This document shows positions 44,509-52,713 of a DNA stretch of 64,000 nt, piece after piece. The notes under the pieces are model-generated. The model had not been told where the DNA came from, made no database searches, and saw only the letters and a program-made list of their open reading frames with translations. The stretch lies in IMG/VR virus record IMGVR_UViG_3300027762_000214, positions 1-64,000 of that record; one strand, given 5' to 3'. This DNA is from a virus. The stretch's first letter is position 1. Each line of letters opens with the position of its first letter. The position numbers and the translations under genes are program-made.

Positions 44509-44943
44509 ATGGAAACCCTTTATAAACTTTTAAGTGATACGCAAGCATCACTTTTCTTGCTATTCCAAAAAACTTGGGTTTATCACTGGCATGTTGTTGG
44601 TGAAGATTTCAAACAAATTCATGACTTGTTTGGGGATCAATATGTGCAAATTCAGAAAGAAATTGACCGTCTTTCTGAACATATGAGATTTTTGGGTATT
44701 AAACCTGTAAGTTCTTTATCCAGGGTTCTTGAAGTTTCTGGTGTAGGAGAAGCAAAAACAAATATAACTTCCATGGAAATGATTAGTGATCTCTTGAAAG
44801 ATCATAAAAAAATGATTTCTATGTTTAATGATGCTGCAATAGAAGCAGAAAATCAAAAGTCTAGAGGAACAATTAATCTTCTTGATGATTTAAATGAAGC
44901 ACATGGGAAGTTTGTTTGGATGTTAAGATCGTTTACCGAATAA
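44509..44943 (+). CDS. Dps/ferritin-like protein under a late promoter
   Basis: The ATG at 44509 gives 144 residues; a longer ORF upstream runs through tRNA-Val. KTWVYHWHVVGEDFKQIHDL and DQYVQIQKEIDRLSEHMRFL match the Dps signature, including the ferroxidase-type His and Asp/Glu ligands. Dps proteins bind iron and DNA and protect against oxidation. Late expression suggests it protects or packs phage DNA, or is carried in the virion. Confidence 0.82.
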   Translation: METLYKLLSDTQASLFLLFQKTWVYHWHVVGEDFKQIHDLFGDQYVQIQKEIDRLSEHMRFLGIKPVSSLSRVLEVSGVGEAKTNITSMEMISDLLKDHKKMISMFNDAAIEAENQKSRGTINLLDDLNEAHGKFVWMLRSFTE

Positions 44944-44961
44944 AATAAAAATTATAATTGT

Positions 44962-45219
44962 ATGGAAAATTTAAGAATCAGATGTCGCTCTTGTGGAAGA
45001 GAGTTAGAAGGGCATCCTACTAGAACTATAACTTGTGGTTGTCCTAATATGGCAACAATTCGTGGTGGAGTGATTTCTGCTCTTGACTTATCACAAGTTG
45101 TTATGCTAAACTCTTATAATATAAAAGCAAAATCTAGTGTTCTTACCAATGAAGATATTCAATGGCAAGAGGCACGTCGTCAACGTAAGGTTAAACGATT
45201 AGATTTTGAAGTTCGTTGA
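44962..45219 (+). CDS. Small zinc-ribbon protein
   Basis: An 85-residue protein with RCRSCGRELEGHPTRTITCG followed by CP, likely a four-Cys zinc ribbon, then a basic helical end (ARRQRKVKRLDF). It could bind nucleic acid or protein. Follows the Dps-like gene and probably shares its transcript. Confidence 0.7.
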   Translation: MENLRIRCRSCGRELEGHPTRTITCGCPNMATIRGGVISALDLSQVVMLNSYNIKAKSSVLTNEDIQWQEARRQRKVKRLDFEVR

Positions 45220-45228
45220 GGACTTTTT

Positions 45229-45311
45229 GGAGAGAGTCCGGTTGGTCGAGGACACCGCCTTGAAAGCGGCTGGGTTTAAAAGCTTCGCAGGTTCGATTCC
45301 TGTTCTCTCCG
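45229..45311 (+). tRNA. tRNA-Ser (UGA)
   Basis: Acceptor arms GGAGAGA and TCTCTCC, anticodon stem ACCGC/GCGGC with loop CTTGAAA, a long variable arm (around TGGGTTTAAAAGCTTCGC) typical of class II tRNA, T-arm with GTTCGATTCC, discriminator G as expected for Ser. Confidence 0.92.
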
Positions 45312-45370
45312 TTTAGAAACATTACAAAATTTAAGATTGTTTTAATGTGTGTTTTTGTATCAACACAAAC

Positions 45371-45399
45371 TTGACATTCTTAAAATGCTGACTAGTATA
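45371..45399 (+). promoter_or_regulatory. Sigma-70 promoter of the microprotein-gnd operon
   Basis: TTGACA (45371-45376) followed after 17 bases by TAGTAT (45394-45399), or after 19 bases by TATAAC. About 27 bases before the ATG at 45426. Confidence 0.7.
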
Positions 45400-45425
45400 A
45401 CTAGTAGTATTCAACTTTAAGTTTT

Positions 45426-45575
45426 ATGGATCAGCACACCTATGACAATTGGGTGAAGATCAAGGCAACCTTTGAAGAGTCTGGTAATACGGACAATATG
45501 TTTTATAAACGAGCAGTTGAAATTGTAAAAACCCGCAGAGATCCTCTTGCAAAGTTTCTTGGAGATGAGAAATGA
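45426..45575 (+). CDS. 49-residue protein at the head of the gnd operon
   Basis: The ORF reads MDQHTYDNWVKIKATFEESG, then NTDNMFYKRAVEIVKTRRDP and LAKFLGDEK. It is helical and charged. Overlaps the next gene by four bases (ATGA). Function unknown. Confidence 0.6.
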   Translation: MDQHTYDNWVKIKATFEESGNTDNMFYKRAVEIVKTRRDPLAKFLGDEK

Positions 45576-45778
45576 TGGAACCTTTTGATAGTGAATACGT
45601 AACTCGCAATGAAGTTCAGGAGGTGATTGATGCAGCAATACGACGACACAACCGTAATGCTTCTATCATTAGTATGTGCGTCGGTTGGGTGGTTCTTGCT
45701 CTATTTGCTGAAGGACTTTTAAGACTTATTGGTGTAATTCCACCTTTACTTCCATTTCTTAAAATTACTTTGAACTAA
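45572..45778 (+). CDS. Small membrane protein
   Basis: A 68-residue protein: acidic N-terminus with EVQEVIDAAIRRHNRNA, then hydrophobic IISMCVGWVVLALFAEGLL and a second hydrophobic stretch GVIPPLLPFLKI. Two ATGs (45572 and 45575) are possible. It probably sits in the inner membrane. Coupled on both sides to tiny ORFs. Confidence 0.65.
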   Translation: MMEPFDSEYVTRNEVQEVIDAAIRRHNRNASIISMCVGWVVLALFAEGLLRLIGVIPPLLPFLKITLN

Positions 45779-45891
45779 TGGTAACAGTTACAGAGGAAGA
45801 TTTGCAAAAATTAAATCAAAGAGTTCTGCAACAAAAAATGGAAGAACTCTTTGAAGAACCATCTACTTATGAGGATGAGAAAGATGACTAA
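45778..45891 (+). CDS. 37-residue acidic microprotein
   Basis: MVTVTEEDLQKLNQRVLQQ then KMEELFEEPSTYEDEKDD: a short helix and an acidic tail. Its ATG shares an A with the preceding stop and its end overlaps the next ORF by 8 bases. Chain overlap is the main support. Confidence 0.5.
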   Translation: MVTVTEEDLQKLNQRVLQQKMEELFEEPSTYEDEKDD

Positions 45892-45976
45892 AACACTTTT
45901 AATTTCAGCACTCATTTATGGGTCAATTATTGGACTTTGGATCTACTGGAGTCTCACACACGCTTATGTTGGGTAA
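45884..45976 (+). CDS. 30-residue membrane microprotein
   Basis: MTKTLLISALIYGSIIGLWI then YWSLTHAYVG: a single transmembrane helix with a basic start. Overlaps the previous ORF by 8 bases and ends four bases before gnd. Several similar short membrane ORFs surround gnd. Confidence 0.5.
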   Translation: MTKTLLISALIYGSIIGLWIYWSLTHAYVG

Positions 45977-45980
45977 TCAT

Positions 45981-47015
45981 ATGAGAGTAGGACTAATCGG
46001 ATTAGGGCGAATGGGCGAAGGCATGTCTCGCCGCATGATGAAAGCAGGAATAGAAGTTTGGGGTTATCGTAGGAATTATGAAAAAGCAAACGAAGCATAC
46101 GAAAGTGGGTATGTTAACGGCATTACAACTACTATTGAAAATCTTGTTAAAGTAGTTAAGCAAAATAAAAATGGTGGAACCCAACCAGGAATTTTCCAGA
46201 TGGTTGTACCTGCTGAAACAGTGGAGGAAACGATCAATGAGTTACTACGATATTGTGGTGAGGGAGATATTATTATTGATCATGGCAATAGCAATTTTAA
46301 AGACAGTCGGAAAAGAGCAGAACGTCTGGCAAAGTTGGGTATCCAATATATTGATTGCGGCACTAGCGGTGGTGTTTATGGTCTGGATCGTGGATACTGT
46401 CTTATGGTTGGTGGCGGAAATACTGCGGTCGCCGCTTGTGCGGGCATTTTTGATGCCCTCTCTCCAGGAATCATCGCTGCCCCCAGGACTCAATTTAACT
46501 CGGATGTAACCTCTGCTGAGTTTGGGTGGTTGCATTGTGGTGGTCCAGGTGCAGGACACTTTGTGAAGATGGTGCATAATGGTATTGAGTATGGTATTAT
46601 GCAGGCATATGCAGAAGGATTTAACATCATCAAGAACGCGAATGCAGGTGCTCAATATGTTAGAGAAGGGGACGCAGAGGTTGCCCCTATGTCAGATCCA
46701 GAATCTTATTGCTATGATATTGATGTTGCTGAGGTTGCTGAGTTATGGCGTCGTGGTAGCGTGGTTGGGTCTTGGTTACTTGACCTTACTGCTGATGTGC
46801 TACGCAGGGATGGTAGCCTTAAACAGTTCTCTGGAGGCGTATCCGACAGCGGTGAGGGTCGTTGGACTGTTTCTGCCGCTGTGGATCTGGGGGTTCCCGC
46901 TCCTGTTATTACTGCTGCCTTATTTGAAAGATTTAACTCACGCAATCTCGGATCGTTCGGAGCAAAAATCTTGAATGGTATGCGTTACATGTTTGGAGGA
47001 CATCATGTTAGGTAA
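45981..47015 (+). CDS. gnd: 6-phosphogluconate dehydrogenase
   Basis: The ATG at 45981 gives 344 residues with the NADP fold at MRVGLIGLGRMGEGM; upstream in-frame ATGs precede it without homology. Further motifs are DHGNSNFKDS, DCGTSGG, GPGAGHFVKMVHNGIEYG and LLDLTADVLR. It is the short form of the enzyme that makes ribulose-5-phosphate, CO2 and NADPH in the oxidative pentose phosphate pathway. Cyanophages carry it as an auxiliary metabolic gene to supply reducing power and ribose for nucleotides, which suits the phage NrdA/NrdB. Confidence 0.92.
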   Translation: MRVGLIGLGRMGEGMSRRMMKAGIEVWGYRRNYEKANEAYESGYVNGITTTIENLVKVVKQNKNGGTQPGIFQMVVPAETVEETINELLRYCGEGDIIIDHGNSNFKDSRKRAERLAKLGIQYIDCGTSGGVYGLDRGYCLMVGGGNTAVAACAGIFDALSPGIIAAPRTQFNSDVTSAEFGWLHCGGPGAGHFVKMVHNGIEYGIMQAYAEGFNIIKNANAGAQYVREGDAEVAPMSDPESYCYDIDVAEVAELWRRGSVVGSWLLDLTADVLRRDGSLKQFSGGVSDSGEGRWTVSAAVDLGVPAPVITAALFERFNSRNLGSFGAKILNGMRYMFGGHHVR

Positions 47016-47124
47016 AGCACTTATTTTCATTGCAATTCTTTTTGTATTGACTACACTGTATTTCGGAACACGAGGAGGATACTATGATTCCGAAGACTAT
47101 AAGGGAAATGGAACCGCCCATTAG
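47005..47124 (+). CDS. 39-residue single-pass membrane microprotein
   Basis: MLGKALIFIAILFVLTTLYF then GTRGGYYDSEDYKGNGTAH: one transmembrane helix and a short hydrophilic tail. Ribosome site TTGGAGGA lies within the end of gnd, and the ORF overlaps the gnd stop by 11 bases. Confidence 0.6.
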   Translation: MLGKALIFIAILFVLTTLYFGTRGGYYDSEDYKGNGTAH

Positions 47125-47311
47125 ACAAAGATATAATTTTGCAATGTCTGCATTTTCTAGAATTCTTGGAGTAAGGTCTACTGCTAATGATATACACATT
47201 AAGCAGTTCTGTATTGAATGGTCATACTGGGATGTGAGTGCTCCTTTGGCAGGTCTTAATGAGGTTGATCAATACTTTTATTATGAATATAAAAACTGGA
47301 GAGGAAGATGA
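47084..47311 (+). CDS. 75-residue protein of unknown function
   Basis: Ribosome site GAGGAGG precedes the ATG. The product has PPIRQRYNFAMSAFSRILGV and aromatic EWSYWDVSAPLAG then DQYFYYEYKNW. Overlaps the previous microprotein by 41 bases in another frame and the next by four. No family recognised. Confidence 0.6.
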   Translation: MIPKTIREMEPPIRQRYNFAMSAFSRILGVRSTANDIHIKQFCIEWSYWDVSAPLAGLNEVDQYFYYEYKNWRGR

Positions 47312-47421
47312 TTTTTCACACAGTAGAAGCACTTGCGGCAAGTCCTATATGGATTGGACTTTGTGGATTTGGAATAATCGTTGTTCCTATTATTGGAATT
47401 GCTTATATACATAAGAAATAA
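47308..47421 (+). CDS. 37-residue membrane microprotein
   Basis: MIFHTVEALAASPIWIGLCG then FGIIVVPIIGIAYIHKK: a long hydrophobic helix with basic end. AGAGGAAG upstream. Overlaps the previous gene by four bases. Probably inner-membrane. Confidence 0.55.
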   Translation: MIFHTVEALAASPIWIGLCGFGIIVVPIIGIAYIHKK

Positions 47422-47427
47422 TAAATA
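47420..47427 (+). promoter_or_regulatory. Late promoter AATAAATA
   Basis: A late-type box overlapping the stop of the preceding microprotein, 21 bases before the ATG at 47449. Confidence 0.65.
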
Positions 47428-47448
47428 CTAAAAAATATAATTATTAAT

Positions 47449-47874
47449 ATGGCTATTAAAGTAATTACTTTAACTGTTTCTGGTGTTTCAGATGGTACTG
47501 GATGGCAGGCAAGATTTAATTCCGAAGCTGATACAACCGCAATTAGAAATATAACTGGACAAGTAGTATCTATTTTATCTCCAGTAACTTTAAATAATTT
47601 GTTTACGGTGACATCTTTTGATGGTTATACTGGACCATATGTTACTTGGAGATCTACAAGTCCTTCTGGGCAACATCCTACTTCTGGATTTAGTATGGAT
47701 ATTTGGAGTCAAACACTTTTTACATCAATTATTACTAATAATAGCACTTGGACTTCTCTTAATGGGCAAAATTTTACACTGGTTGCCAATAAACATAGTT
47801 TAGTTTATCATTATAATAATCTTAATGCTCCAGTTTGGTCAATTGGTGGAACTTTATCAGTATCGGCAGTTTGA
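47449..47874 (+). CDS. Late beta-rich protein
   Basis: A 141-residue protein rich in Thr, Ser and Gly with alternating strands (KVITLTVSGVSDGTGW, VTSFDGYTGPYVTW, NFTLVANKHSLVYH). No Cys. This composition fits a virion surface or tail protein. The late promoter supports that. Function unknown. Confidence 0.65.
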   Translation: MAIKVITLTVSGVSDGTGWQARFNSEADTTAIRNITGQVVSILSPVTLNNLFTVTSFDGYTGPYVTWRSTSPSGQHPTSGFSMDIWSQTLFTSIITNNSTWTSLNGQNFTLVANKHSLVYHYNNLNAPVWSIGGTLSVSAV

Positions 47875-47881
47875 CAAAAAA

Positions 47882-47889
47882 TATAAATA
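47882..47889 (+). promoter_or_regulatory. Late promoter TATAAATA
   Basis: An exact late box 26 bases before the HNH gene. Confidence 0.75.
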
Positions 47890-47915
47890 ATGGTAGATAA
47901 ACTTATTCTACCAAA

Positions 47916-48272
47916 ATGAGAACGCATAAATGTGGGCATTGTGGAGAAACTGACCCATCTAAATTTTATGGACACAAAAAATCAGTATGCTGTGCTTGCC
48001 ATAACAAATATACATTGGAGTTGGGACAGAAAAAAAGAAGTTTTATTATAGAAGAAATGGGAGGTAAATGTATTTCTTGTGGGTATGATAAATATACATC
48101 AGCACTTCAAGTTCATCATTTAGACTCTTCTCAAAAAGATTCTAAATTTCATGGGATTCGTGGATGGAGTCACAAACGCATTCTTGACGAAATAAGGGGA
48201 TGTGTGCTATTATGTTCTTGTTGCCACGCAGCAGTTCATTCTGGTGAGTTGGAACTACGGAGTATCGCCTAA
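47916..48272 (+). CDS. HNH endonuclease, 3' end overlapping tRNA-Pro
   Basis: A 118-residue protein with an N-terminal zinc finger (HKCGHCGE and VCCACHNKY) and an HNH core: GGKCISCGY, ALQVHHLDSSQKDSKF, then GCVLLCSCCHAAVHSGE. The HH, the following Asp/Asn positions and the C-terminal His are those of HNH nucleases. Free-standing HNH nucleases in T4-like phages act in homing. The last 15 bases form the 5' acceptor arm of tRNA-Pro. Confidence 0.85.
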   Translation: MRTHKCGHCGETDPSKFYGHKKSVCCACHNKYTLELGQKKRSFIIEEMGGKCISCGYDKYTSALQVHHLDSSQKDSKFHGIRGWSHKRILDEIRGCVLLCSCCHAAVHSGELELRSIA

Positions 48273-48333
48273 CTTGGTCATGGCACCGCTTTTGGGAAGC
48301 GGAATAATTTCAGTTCAAATCTGAATACTCCGA
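48258..48333 (+). tRNA. tRNA-Pro (UGG)
   Basis: Acceptor arms CGGAGTA (48258-48264) and TACTCCG (48326-48332), anticodon stem CCGCT/AGCGG with loop TTTGGGA, T-arm TTCAG-TTCAAAT-CTGAA, discriminator A. Its 5' end is inside the HNH coding sequence, whose stop lies at 48270-48272. Confidence 0.88.
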
Positions 48334-48336
48334 CTA

Positions 48337-48387
48337 GCCAGTTTTCTATCTGGCACACTTGACATACAACTTGTAAACCCTTATAAT
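48337..48387 (+). promoter_or_regulatory. Hairpin plus perfect consensus sigma-70 promoter
   Basis: A hairpin GCCAG/CTGGC (about 48337-48354) is followed by TTGACA (48359-48364), 17 bases and TATAAT (48382-48387), the exact sigma-70 consensus. It drives the gene at 48410. Confidence 0.88.
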
Positions 48388-48409
48388 ACTAAGGCAACAA
48401 TTCAAAACA

Positions 48410-48625
48410 ATGTCTCTGATTCAAAAGTTCAAAAAGGATGTTAGCACTCTTCGTCTTGCTGCTAACGGGGAAATCTACCTTGATGTAAAGAGTCCGAAAC
48501 TTTATAAAAAGGTCCGTCGTTTTTATGAGAATGAAGGCGTAGTGTTTTCTGGTGACCCCCTTGACGACTACGAAATGCTTATGGAATATCTTTATCAGGA
48601 TTTGGAAATGGTAGAAGTATCTTGA
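48410..48625 (+). CDS. Small protein of unknown function
   Basis: A 71-residue protein: IQKFKKDVSTLRLAANGEIY, KSPKLYKKVRRFYENEGVVF, then an acidic helix. Strong promoter upstream suggests abundant early expression. No family recognised. Confidence 0.7.
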   Translation: MSLIQKFKKDVSTLRLAANGEIYLDVKSPKLYKKVRRFYENEGVVFSGDPLDDYEMLMEYLYQDLEMVEVS

Positions 48626-48677
48626 TTTTAATTAGTCATGGAGAGACTTTAAAAACCCTGGTCGGGAGTAACCCCTT

Positions 48678-48917
48678 ATGAAAAAGTCTGATGTACTAAG
48701 ATACGTTGGTAATATTCTCCTCTTATCAGGATACTTTGTTTTGTTATGGGGAGATCCTAAAGTTGGATTACTTGTAAAATGTATTGGAAATGTTTTTGTA
48801 GTTCCATTTGCAATCAAGTATAAGTTTTGGGATATTCTAGTATTATGTGCTTTTTATGCTGCAATTGAAATCCCAAAACTAATTCAATTAGTCTTTCCTA
48901 GTTTGTTTGTAAATTAG
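48678..48917 (+). CDS. Small multi-pass membrane protein
   Basis: A 79-residue protein with about three hydrophobic segments: YVGNILLLSGYFVLLWG, LLVKCIGNVFVVPFAI, and ILVLCAFYAAIEIPKLIQ. Size and topology recall small holin-like or transporter-like proteins, but identity is unknown. A short structured leader (AGTC/GACT hairpin) precedes it. Confidence 0.65.
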   Translation: MKKSDVLRYVGNILLLSGYFVLLWGDPKVGLLVKCIGNVFVVPFAIKYKFWDILVLCAFYAAIEIPKLIQLVFPSLFVN

Positions 48918-49046
48918 GTGGTGGAGTCAATGACCCATTTGTCCTCGTCGGATTGGACATAAAATATGCCGACTGGTGTGGATGGGGAAACCCCGCCTAG
49001 TTTCTTATTTCTAGATAAAAAAATAAGTGGCGAGCCTGAAATAATC
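48918..49046 (+). ncRNA. Gene-free stretch with stem-loops
   Basis: No convincing ORF. Pairings include GTCGG/CCGAC (about 48953-48975), GGGG-AAA-CCCC (near 48985-48996) and CTTATTT/AAATAAG (about 49003-49027). It lies between a membrane gene and a strong terminator, so it could be a 3' UTR or a small RNA. No known riboswitch consensus was recognised. Confidence 0.3.
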
Positions 49047-49078
49047 AAAGATCCTATGGTATTCATGGGATCTTTTTT
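49047..49078 (+). terminator. Strong terminator before the glycan cluster
   Basis: Arms AAAGATCC (49047-49054) and GGATCTTT (49068-49075) extend through inner pairs (ATG/CAT) and run into a T-tract. TATAAT at 49090-49095 follows, but no -35 box is placed correctly. Confidence 0.9.
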
Positions 49079-49116
49079 ATTGTTTAATATATAATAAAAG
49101 ATATTTTATTATTCTT

Positions 49117-50766
49117 ATGAATTCAAAAATTTTGGCATTAAATGGATATCATGATGCTTCTGTAACATTTGTAGATAAAAATAATCAACTTAGAATTTTT
49201 GAATATGAAAGATTTTGCAAAAAAAGATTTGGAGTCTTTAGGCAAAGGGATGATAATACTAGCATAGGTACTGATCAAGAAACTAGAGATAAGTTTTTAA
49301 ATTATATAAAAATTCAGTTAAAGGATCAACCAGAAATTATTTTATATAGTGAATTGGATTATGATGATGTTGAAAATTTAAAACAATATTTTCCTAACGT
49401 TCAATTTTTTAAAATGGGGCATCATATGTCACATTGTTCTGGAGCATATCATCAAAGTGGATTTGTGAATGCATTAGCAATTTCTTTAGATGGTGGTGGG
49501 TTAGATTACCAAACTGGAACTGAATTGACACTCAGAACTTATAGCATTTATAAATTTATTGATGGAAACTGTGAAACCTTAACTCACACAAATATTGATA
49601 GTCCTGATAGATTTGTATTCAATCCTGGAATTTATGGTGCTTTTGGATATTATGTAAGTGAAATTAAAAAAGAAGTTAATCAAGTAGGAAAAACTCATAA
49701 GAATTCTTTAAGTTATGCTGGAAAAATAATGGGTCTTTCTGCATATGGAAAAGTCAGAAATGAATGGGTAGAACCTATAATTAATTTTTATAAAAATCAT
49801 CCAGTAGATCATTGGACTCAATATGATTCTCTAGAAGAAAAAATGTCTCAGGAAATGGGAATTAAATTATTTGAAAATTGTTTTTCTGAAAATGATAGTT
49901 ATGATCTTGCTGCCACAAATCAATATGTTTTTGAATTACTTTGTTTTTCGTTTATTAAACCTTATATTGACGAGTATAATTTAGATGTAGTTTTTTCTGG
50001 AGGGTGTGCTCTAAATGTTATCTTCAATCAAAAATTATCCGAATATTTATCTTCCAAAGGATTAAATCTTTATATCCCACCTTATCCTGGAGATTGTGGT
50101 TTATCATTTGGACATTTTGTTTCTTTTCAAAATATTAAATTAGATCCTTCACCTTATTGTGGAATTGATATTTTAGATCGCGATAAAATTTTTGATTATT
50201 ATCAAAAGTATGATAAAACTGGAAAAGTTAAAATATCTACAATTGATTCTATAGTTGACTTAATAAAAGATGGTAAAATAGGTGGGATTATACAGGGATA
50301 TTCTGAAGTTGGTCCAAGAGCACTTGGAAATAGAAGTATTATTTGTGATCCTTCTATTCCTGATATGAAAGATATATTAAATTCTAAAGTTAAGTTTAGG
50401 GAATGGTTCAGACCATTTGCTCCAGTTTGTAGGGAAGAAGATAAGAATTTATATTTTGAAAATGCCTTTCCCTCAGAGTACATGAGTTTTGCTCCAAAAG
50501 TTAGAGAAAAATATAGAGATCTTTTACCATCAATCACTCATGAAGATGGAACTGCAAGATTACAAACTGTATCTAAAGACCAACATAACTTATTTTATGA
50601 TATATTGACAGTATTGAAAAAAAGAGATATGATTGCTGTTATTATGAATACTTCCTTCAATATTAAAGGTAAACCAATATTGACAAGTATTGAGGATGCA
50701 TTTGAAGTTTTAGAAACCACAGAATTGGATTTTATTGTTGTTGAAAATTTATTGTTCATAAAATGA
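49117..50766 (+). CDS. Carbamoyltransferase (NodU/CmcH family)
   Basis: The 549-residue protein has an N-terminal Kae1-like domain with GYHDASVTF and [11 protein letters not shown] (metal and nucleotide site, near residue 104), SLDGGGLDY and [13 protein letters not shown], then a C-terminal YrdC-like domain with [15 protein letters not shown] and [11 protein letters not shown]. These enzymes transfer a carbamoyl group from carbamoyl phosphate to sugars or antibiotics. As first gene of the glycan cluster it probably carbamoylates a sugar residue of the phage-directed polysaccharide. Confidence 0.9.
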   Translation: MNSKILALNGYHDASVTFVDKNNQLRIFEYERFCKKRFGVFRQRDDNTSIGTDQETRDKFLNYIKIQLKDQPEIILYSELDYDDVENLKQYFPNVQFFKMGHHMSHCSGAYHQSGFVNALAISLDGGGLDYQTGTELTLRTYSIYKFIDGNCETLTHTNIDSPDRFVFNPGIYGAFGYYVSEIKKEVNQVGKTHKNSLSYAGKIMGLSAYGKVRNEWVEPIINFYKNHPVDHWTQYDSLEEKMSQEMGIKLFENCFSENDSYDLAATNQYVFELLCFSFIKPYIDEYNLDVVFSGGCALNVIFNQKLSEYLSSKGLNLYIPPYPGDCGLSFGHFVSFQNIKLDPSPYCGIDILDRDKIFDYYQKYDKTGKVKISTIDSIVDLIKDGKIGGIIQGYSEVGPRALGNRSIICDPSIPDMKDILNSKVKFREWFRPFAPVCREEDKNLYFENAFPSEYMSFAPKVREKYRDLLPSITHEDGTARLQTVSKDQHNLFYDILTVLKKRDMIAVIMNTSFNIKGKPILTSIEDAFEVLETTELDFIVVENLLFIK

Positions 50767-51764
50767 AAAAAGCGTTAATTACTGGAATTACGGGACAAGA
50801 TGGATCGTATCTAGCTGAACTGTTACTTGAGAAAGGATATCAGGTTCATGGAATTATCAGAAGAGCATCTCTGATTAATACTCATCGTATTGATCATATT
50901 TACGATCAGATTAAACTTCACTATGGAGATCTTACTGATTCTACAAACCTTGTAAGAGTCATTCAGCAAGTTCAACCTGATGAGATTTATAATTTAGGTG
51001 CTCAAAGTCATGTAAAAGTATCGTTTGAGATGCCTGAATATACTGGTCAAACTGATGGATTAGGAACTCTTCGCATTCTTGAGGCAGTTCGTCTTTTGGG
51101 AATGGAGAAAAAAACGAGAATCTATCAGGCATCAACATCCGAAATGTTTGGTAAGGTTCAAGAAATTCCACAAAAAGAAACTACACCTTTTTATCCTCGT
51201 TCACCTTATGGAGTTGCAAAAGTTTATGGATACTGGATCGTCAAAAACTACAGAGAGTCTTACGGATTACATGCATCTTCTGGAATTCTTTTCAATCACG
51301 AATCCCCTAGAAGAGGAGAAACTTTTGTCACAAGAAAAATCACTAGAGGATTATCATCTATTTCAACTGGGCAACAAGACGTATTATATCTCGGGAATTT
51401 AAACGCAAAACGTGACTGGGGACACGCTAAGGACTTTGTAGAGGCAATGTGGTTGATGCTACAGCAGGATGAACCAGATGATTATGTAATCGCCACAGGA
51501 GAGCAGTATTCGGTTCGTGAGTTTGTTGAGGCAGCAGCACCTTATTTTGGTATGAAGATTGCCTGGGAAGGTGAAGGATTGGATGAGGTTGGTATTGATA
51601 AACTTACCAAAAGAGAGGTTGTAAGAGTAAGTCCTAAATATTTCAGACCTGCTGAAGTAGAGACCTTATTAGGTGATGCCACTAAGGCAAAAGAAAAATT
51701 AGGTTGGGAACCTAAAATTTCATTTGAACAATTAGTTGAGGATATGTGCATTTATGGACAGTAA
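50763..51764 (+). CDS. gmd: GDP-mannose 4,6-dehydratase
   Basis: A 333-residue SDR enzyme: [20 protein letters not shown] binds [15 protein letters not shown] holds the catalytic Ser/Thr, and [14 protein letters not shown] has the Tyr-x3-Lys pair. [20 protein letters not shown] is typical of GMD. It converts GDP-mannose to GDP-4-keto-6-deoxymannose, first step of GDP-fucose synthesis. Overlaps the carbamoyltransferase stop and the next gene. Confidence 0.95.
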   Translation: MKKALITGITGQDGSYLAELLLEKGYQVHGIIRRASLINTHRIDHIYDQIKLHYGDLTDSTNLVRVIQQVQPDEIYNLGAQSHVKVSFEMPEYTGQTDGLGTLRILEAVRLLGMEKKTRIYQASTSEMFGKVQEIPQKETTPFYPRSPYGVAKVYGYWIVKNYRESYGLHASSGILFNHESPRRGETFVTRKITRGLSSISTGQQDVLYLGNLNAKRDWGHAKDFVEAMWLMLQQDEPDDYVIATGEQYSVREFVEAAAPYFGMKIAWEGEGLDEVGIDKLTKREVVRVSPKYFRPAEVETLLGDATKAKEKLGWEPKISFEQLVEDMCIYGQ

Positions 51765-52713
51765 TTCTAGAGTATTAGTTGCTGGTGCCAACGGAATGGT
51801 TGGTTCGGCAATCGTGAGAAACCTTGAGAGTAAAGGTTATACCAACATCATCAAAGGAACTCGTGATGATGTAGATTTTACGAATCAAGATGAAACCGAA
51901 AGATATTTCTGCTCAGAAGAACCTGAGTATGTGTTTGTTGCTGCTGCCAAAGTTGGTGGTATTATGGCAAACAACAACTACAAGGCAGATTTTCTGACTG
52001 AGAATCTCCAAATTCAAACCAATCTTATTCAACAGTCTTATAACTTCGGCGTAAAGAAACTTCTGTTCCTTGGTTCATCTTGCATCTACCCTAAGTATGC
52101 AACTCAACCCATTACTGAAGATCAGTTTATGACTGGTGCTTTGGAACCCACGAATGATGCCTATGCGATTGCCAAGATTGCTGGCATTATGATGTGTCAG
52201 GCATACCGCCAGCAACACGGTTTCAACGCCATTTCTCTGATGCCTACGAACCTTTATGGTCCTAATGACAATTTTGATCTGGAAACATCACACGTTCTCC
52301 CTGCGATGATTGCTAAGTTTCATTATATGAAGGAGAATGGATATACAATTGATATGGGTGGACCTTGGTATGGTACTGTGAAACTCTGGGGTGATGGTTC
52401 TGCAATGAGAGAGTTTCTACATGTTGATGATCTGGCAGAGGCGTGTTATGTTTGTATGCAGAAATATGATGAGGCGGAGCACATTAACGTTGGGACTGGT
52501 GAGGATGTAACAATTAAAGAATTGGCACACATAATTTCTGATGTTGTTCGTTTTCCTGGAGACATTGAGTGGGACACAACGAAACCAAATGGCACTCCTC
52601 GTAAAGTTTTGAACGTTGATAAGATTAAATCACTTGGATGGGAACCAAAGATTGGTCTTCGTGAAGGTATTGAAAAAACATATAAATGGTATTTGAAAAA
52701 TGTTGTCGTTTAA
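51754..52713 (+). CDS. fcl: GDP-L-fucose synthase
   Basis: The ATG at 51754 gives 319 residues beginning [37 protein letters not shown] and [12 protein letters not shown] carry the catalytic Ser and Tyr-x3-Lys, and [12 protein letters not shown] is typical of WcaG/Fcl. It epimerises and reduces the GMD product to GDP-L-fucose. Overlaps gmd by 11 bases, so the two steps are co-expressed. Confidence 0.95.
   Translation: MDSNSRVLVAGANGMVGSAIVRNLESKGYTNIIKGTRDDVDFTNQDETERYFCSEEPEYVFVAAAKVGGIMANNNYKADFLTENLQIQTNLIQQSYNFGVKKLLFLGSSCIYPKYATQPITEDQFMTGALEPTNDAYAIAKIAGIMMCQAYRQQHGFNAISLMPTNLYGPNDNFDLETSHVLPAMIAKFHYMKENGYTIDMGGPWYGTVKLWGDGSAMREFLHVDDLAEACYVCMQKYDEAEHINVGTGEDVTIKELAHIISDVVRFPGDIEWDTTKPNGTPRKVLNVDKIKSLGWEPKIGLREGIEKTYKWYLKNVVV

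Noticed and set aside
47872-47877. TTGACA before the HNH gene as a -35 box
   Set aside because: No -10 box lies 16-19 bases downstream; the nearby TATAAATA explains expression.
48918-49046. Glutamine riboswitch or other known riboswitch
   Set aside because: The conserved bases of the glnA RNA motif are absent, and I recognised no other known consensus.
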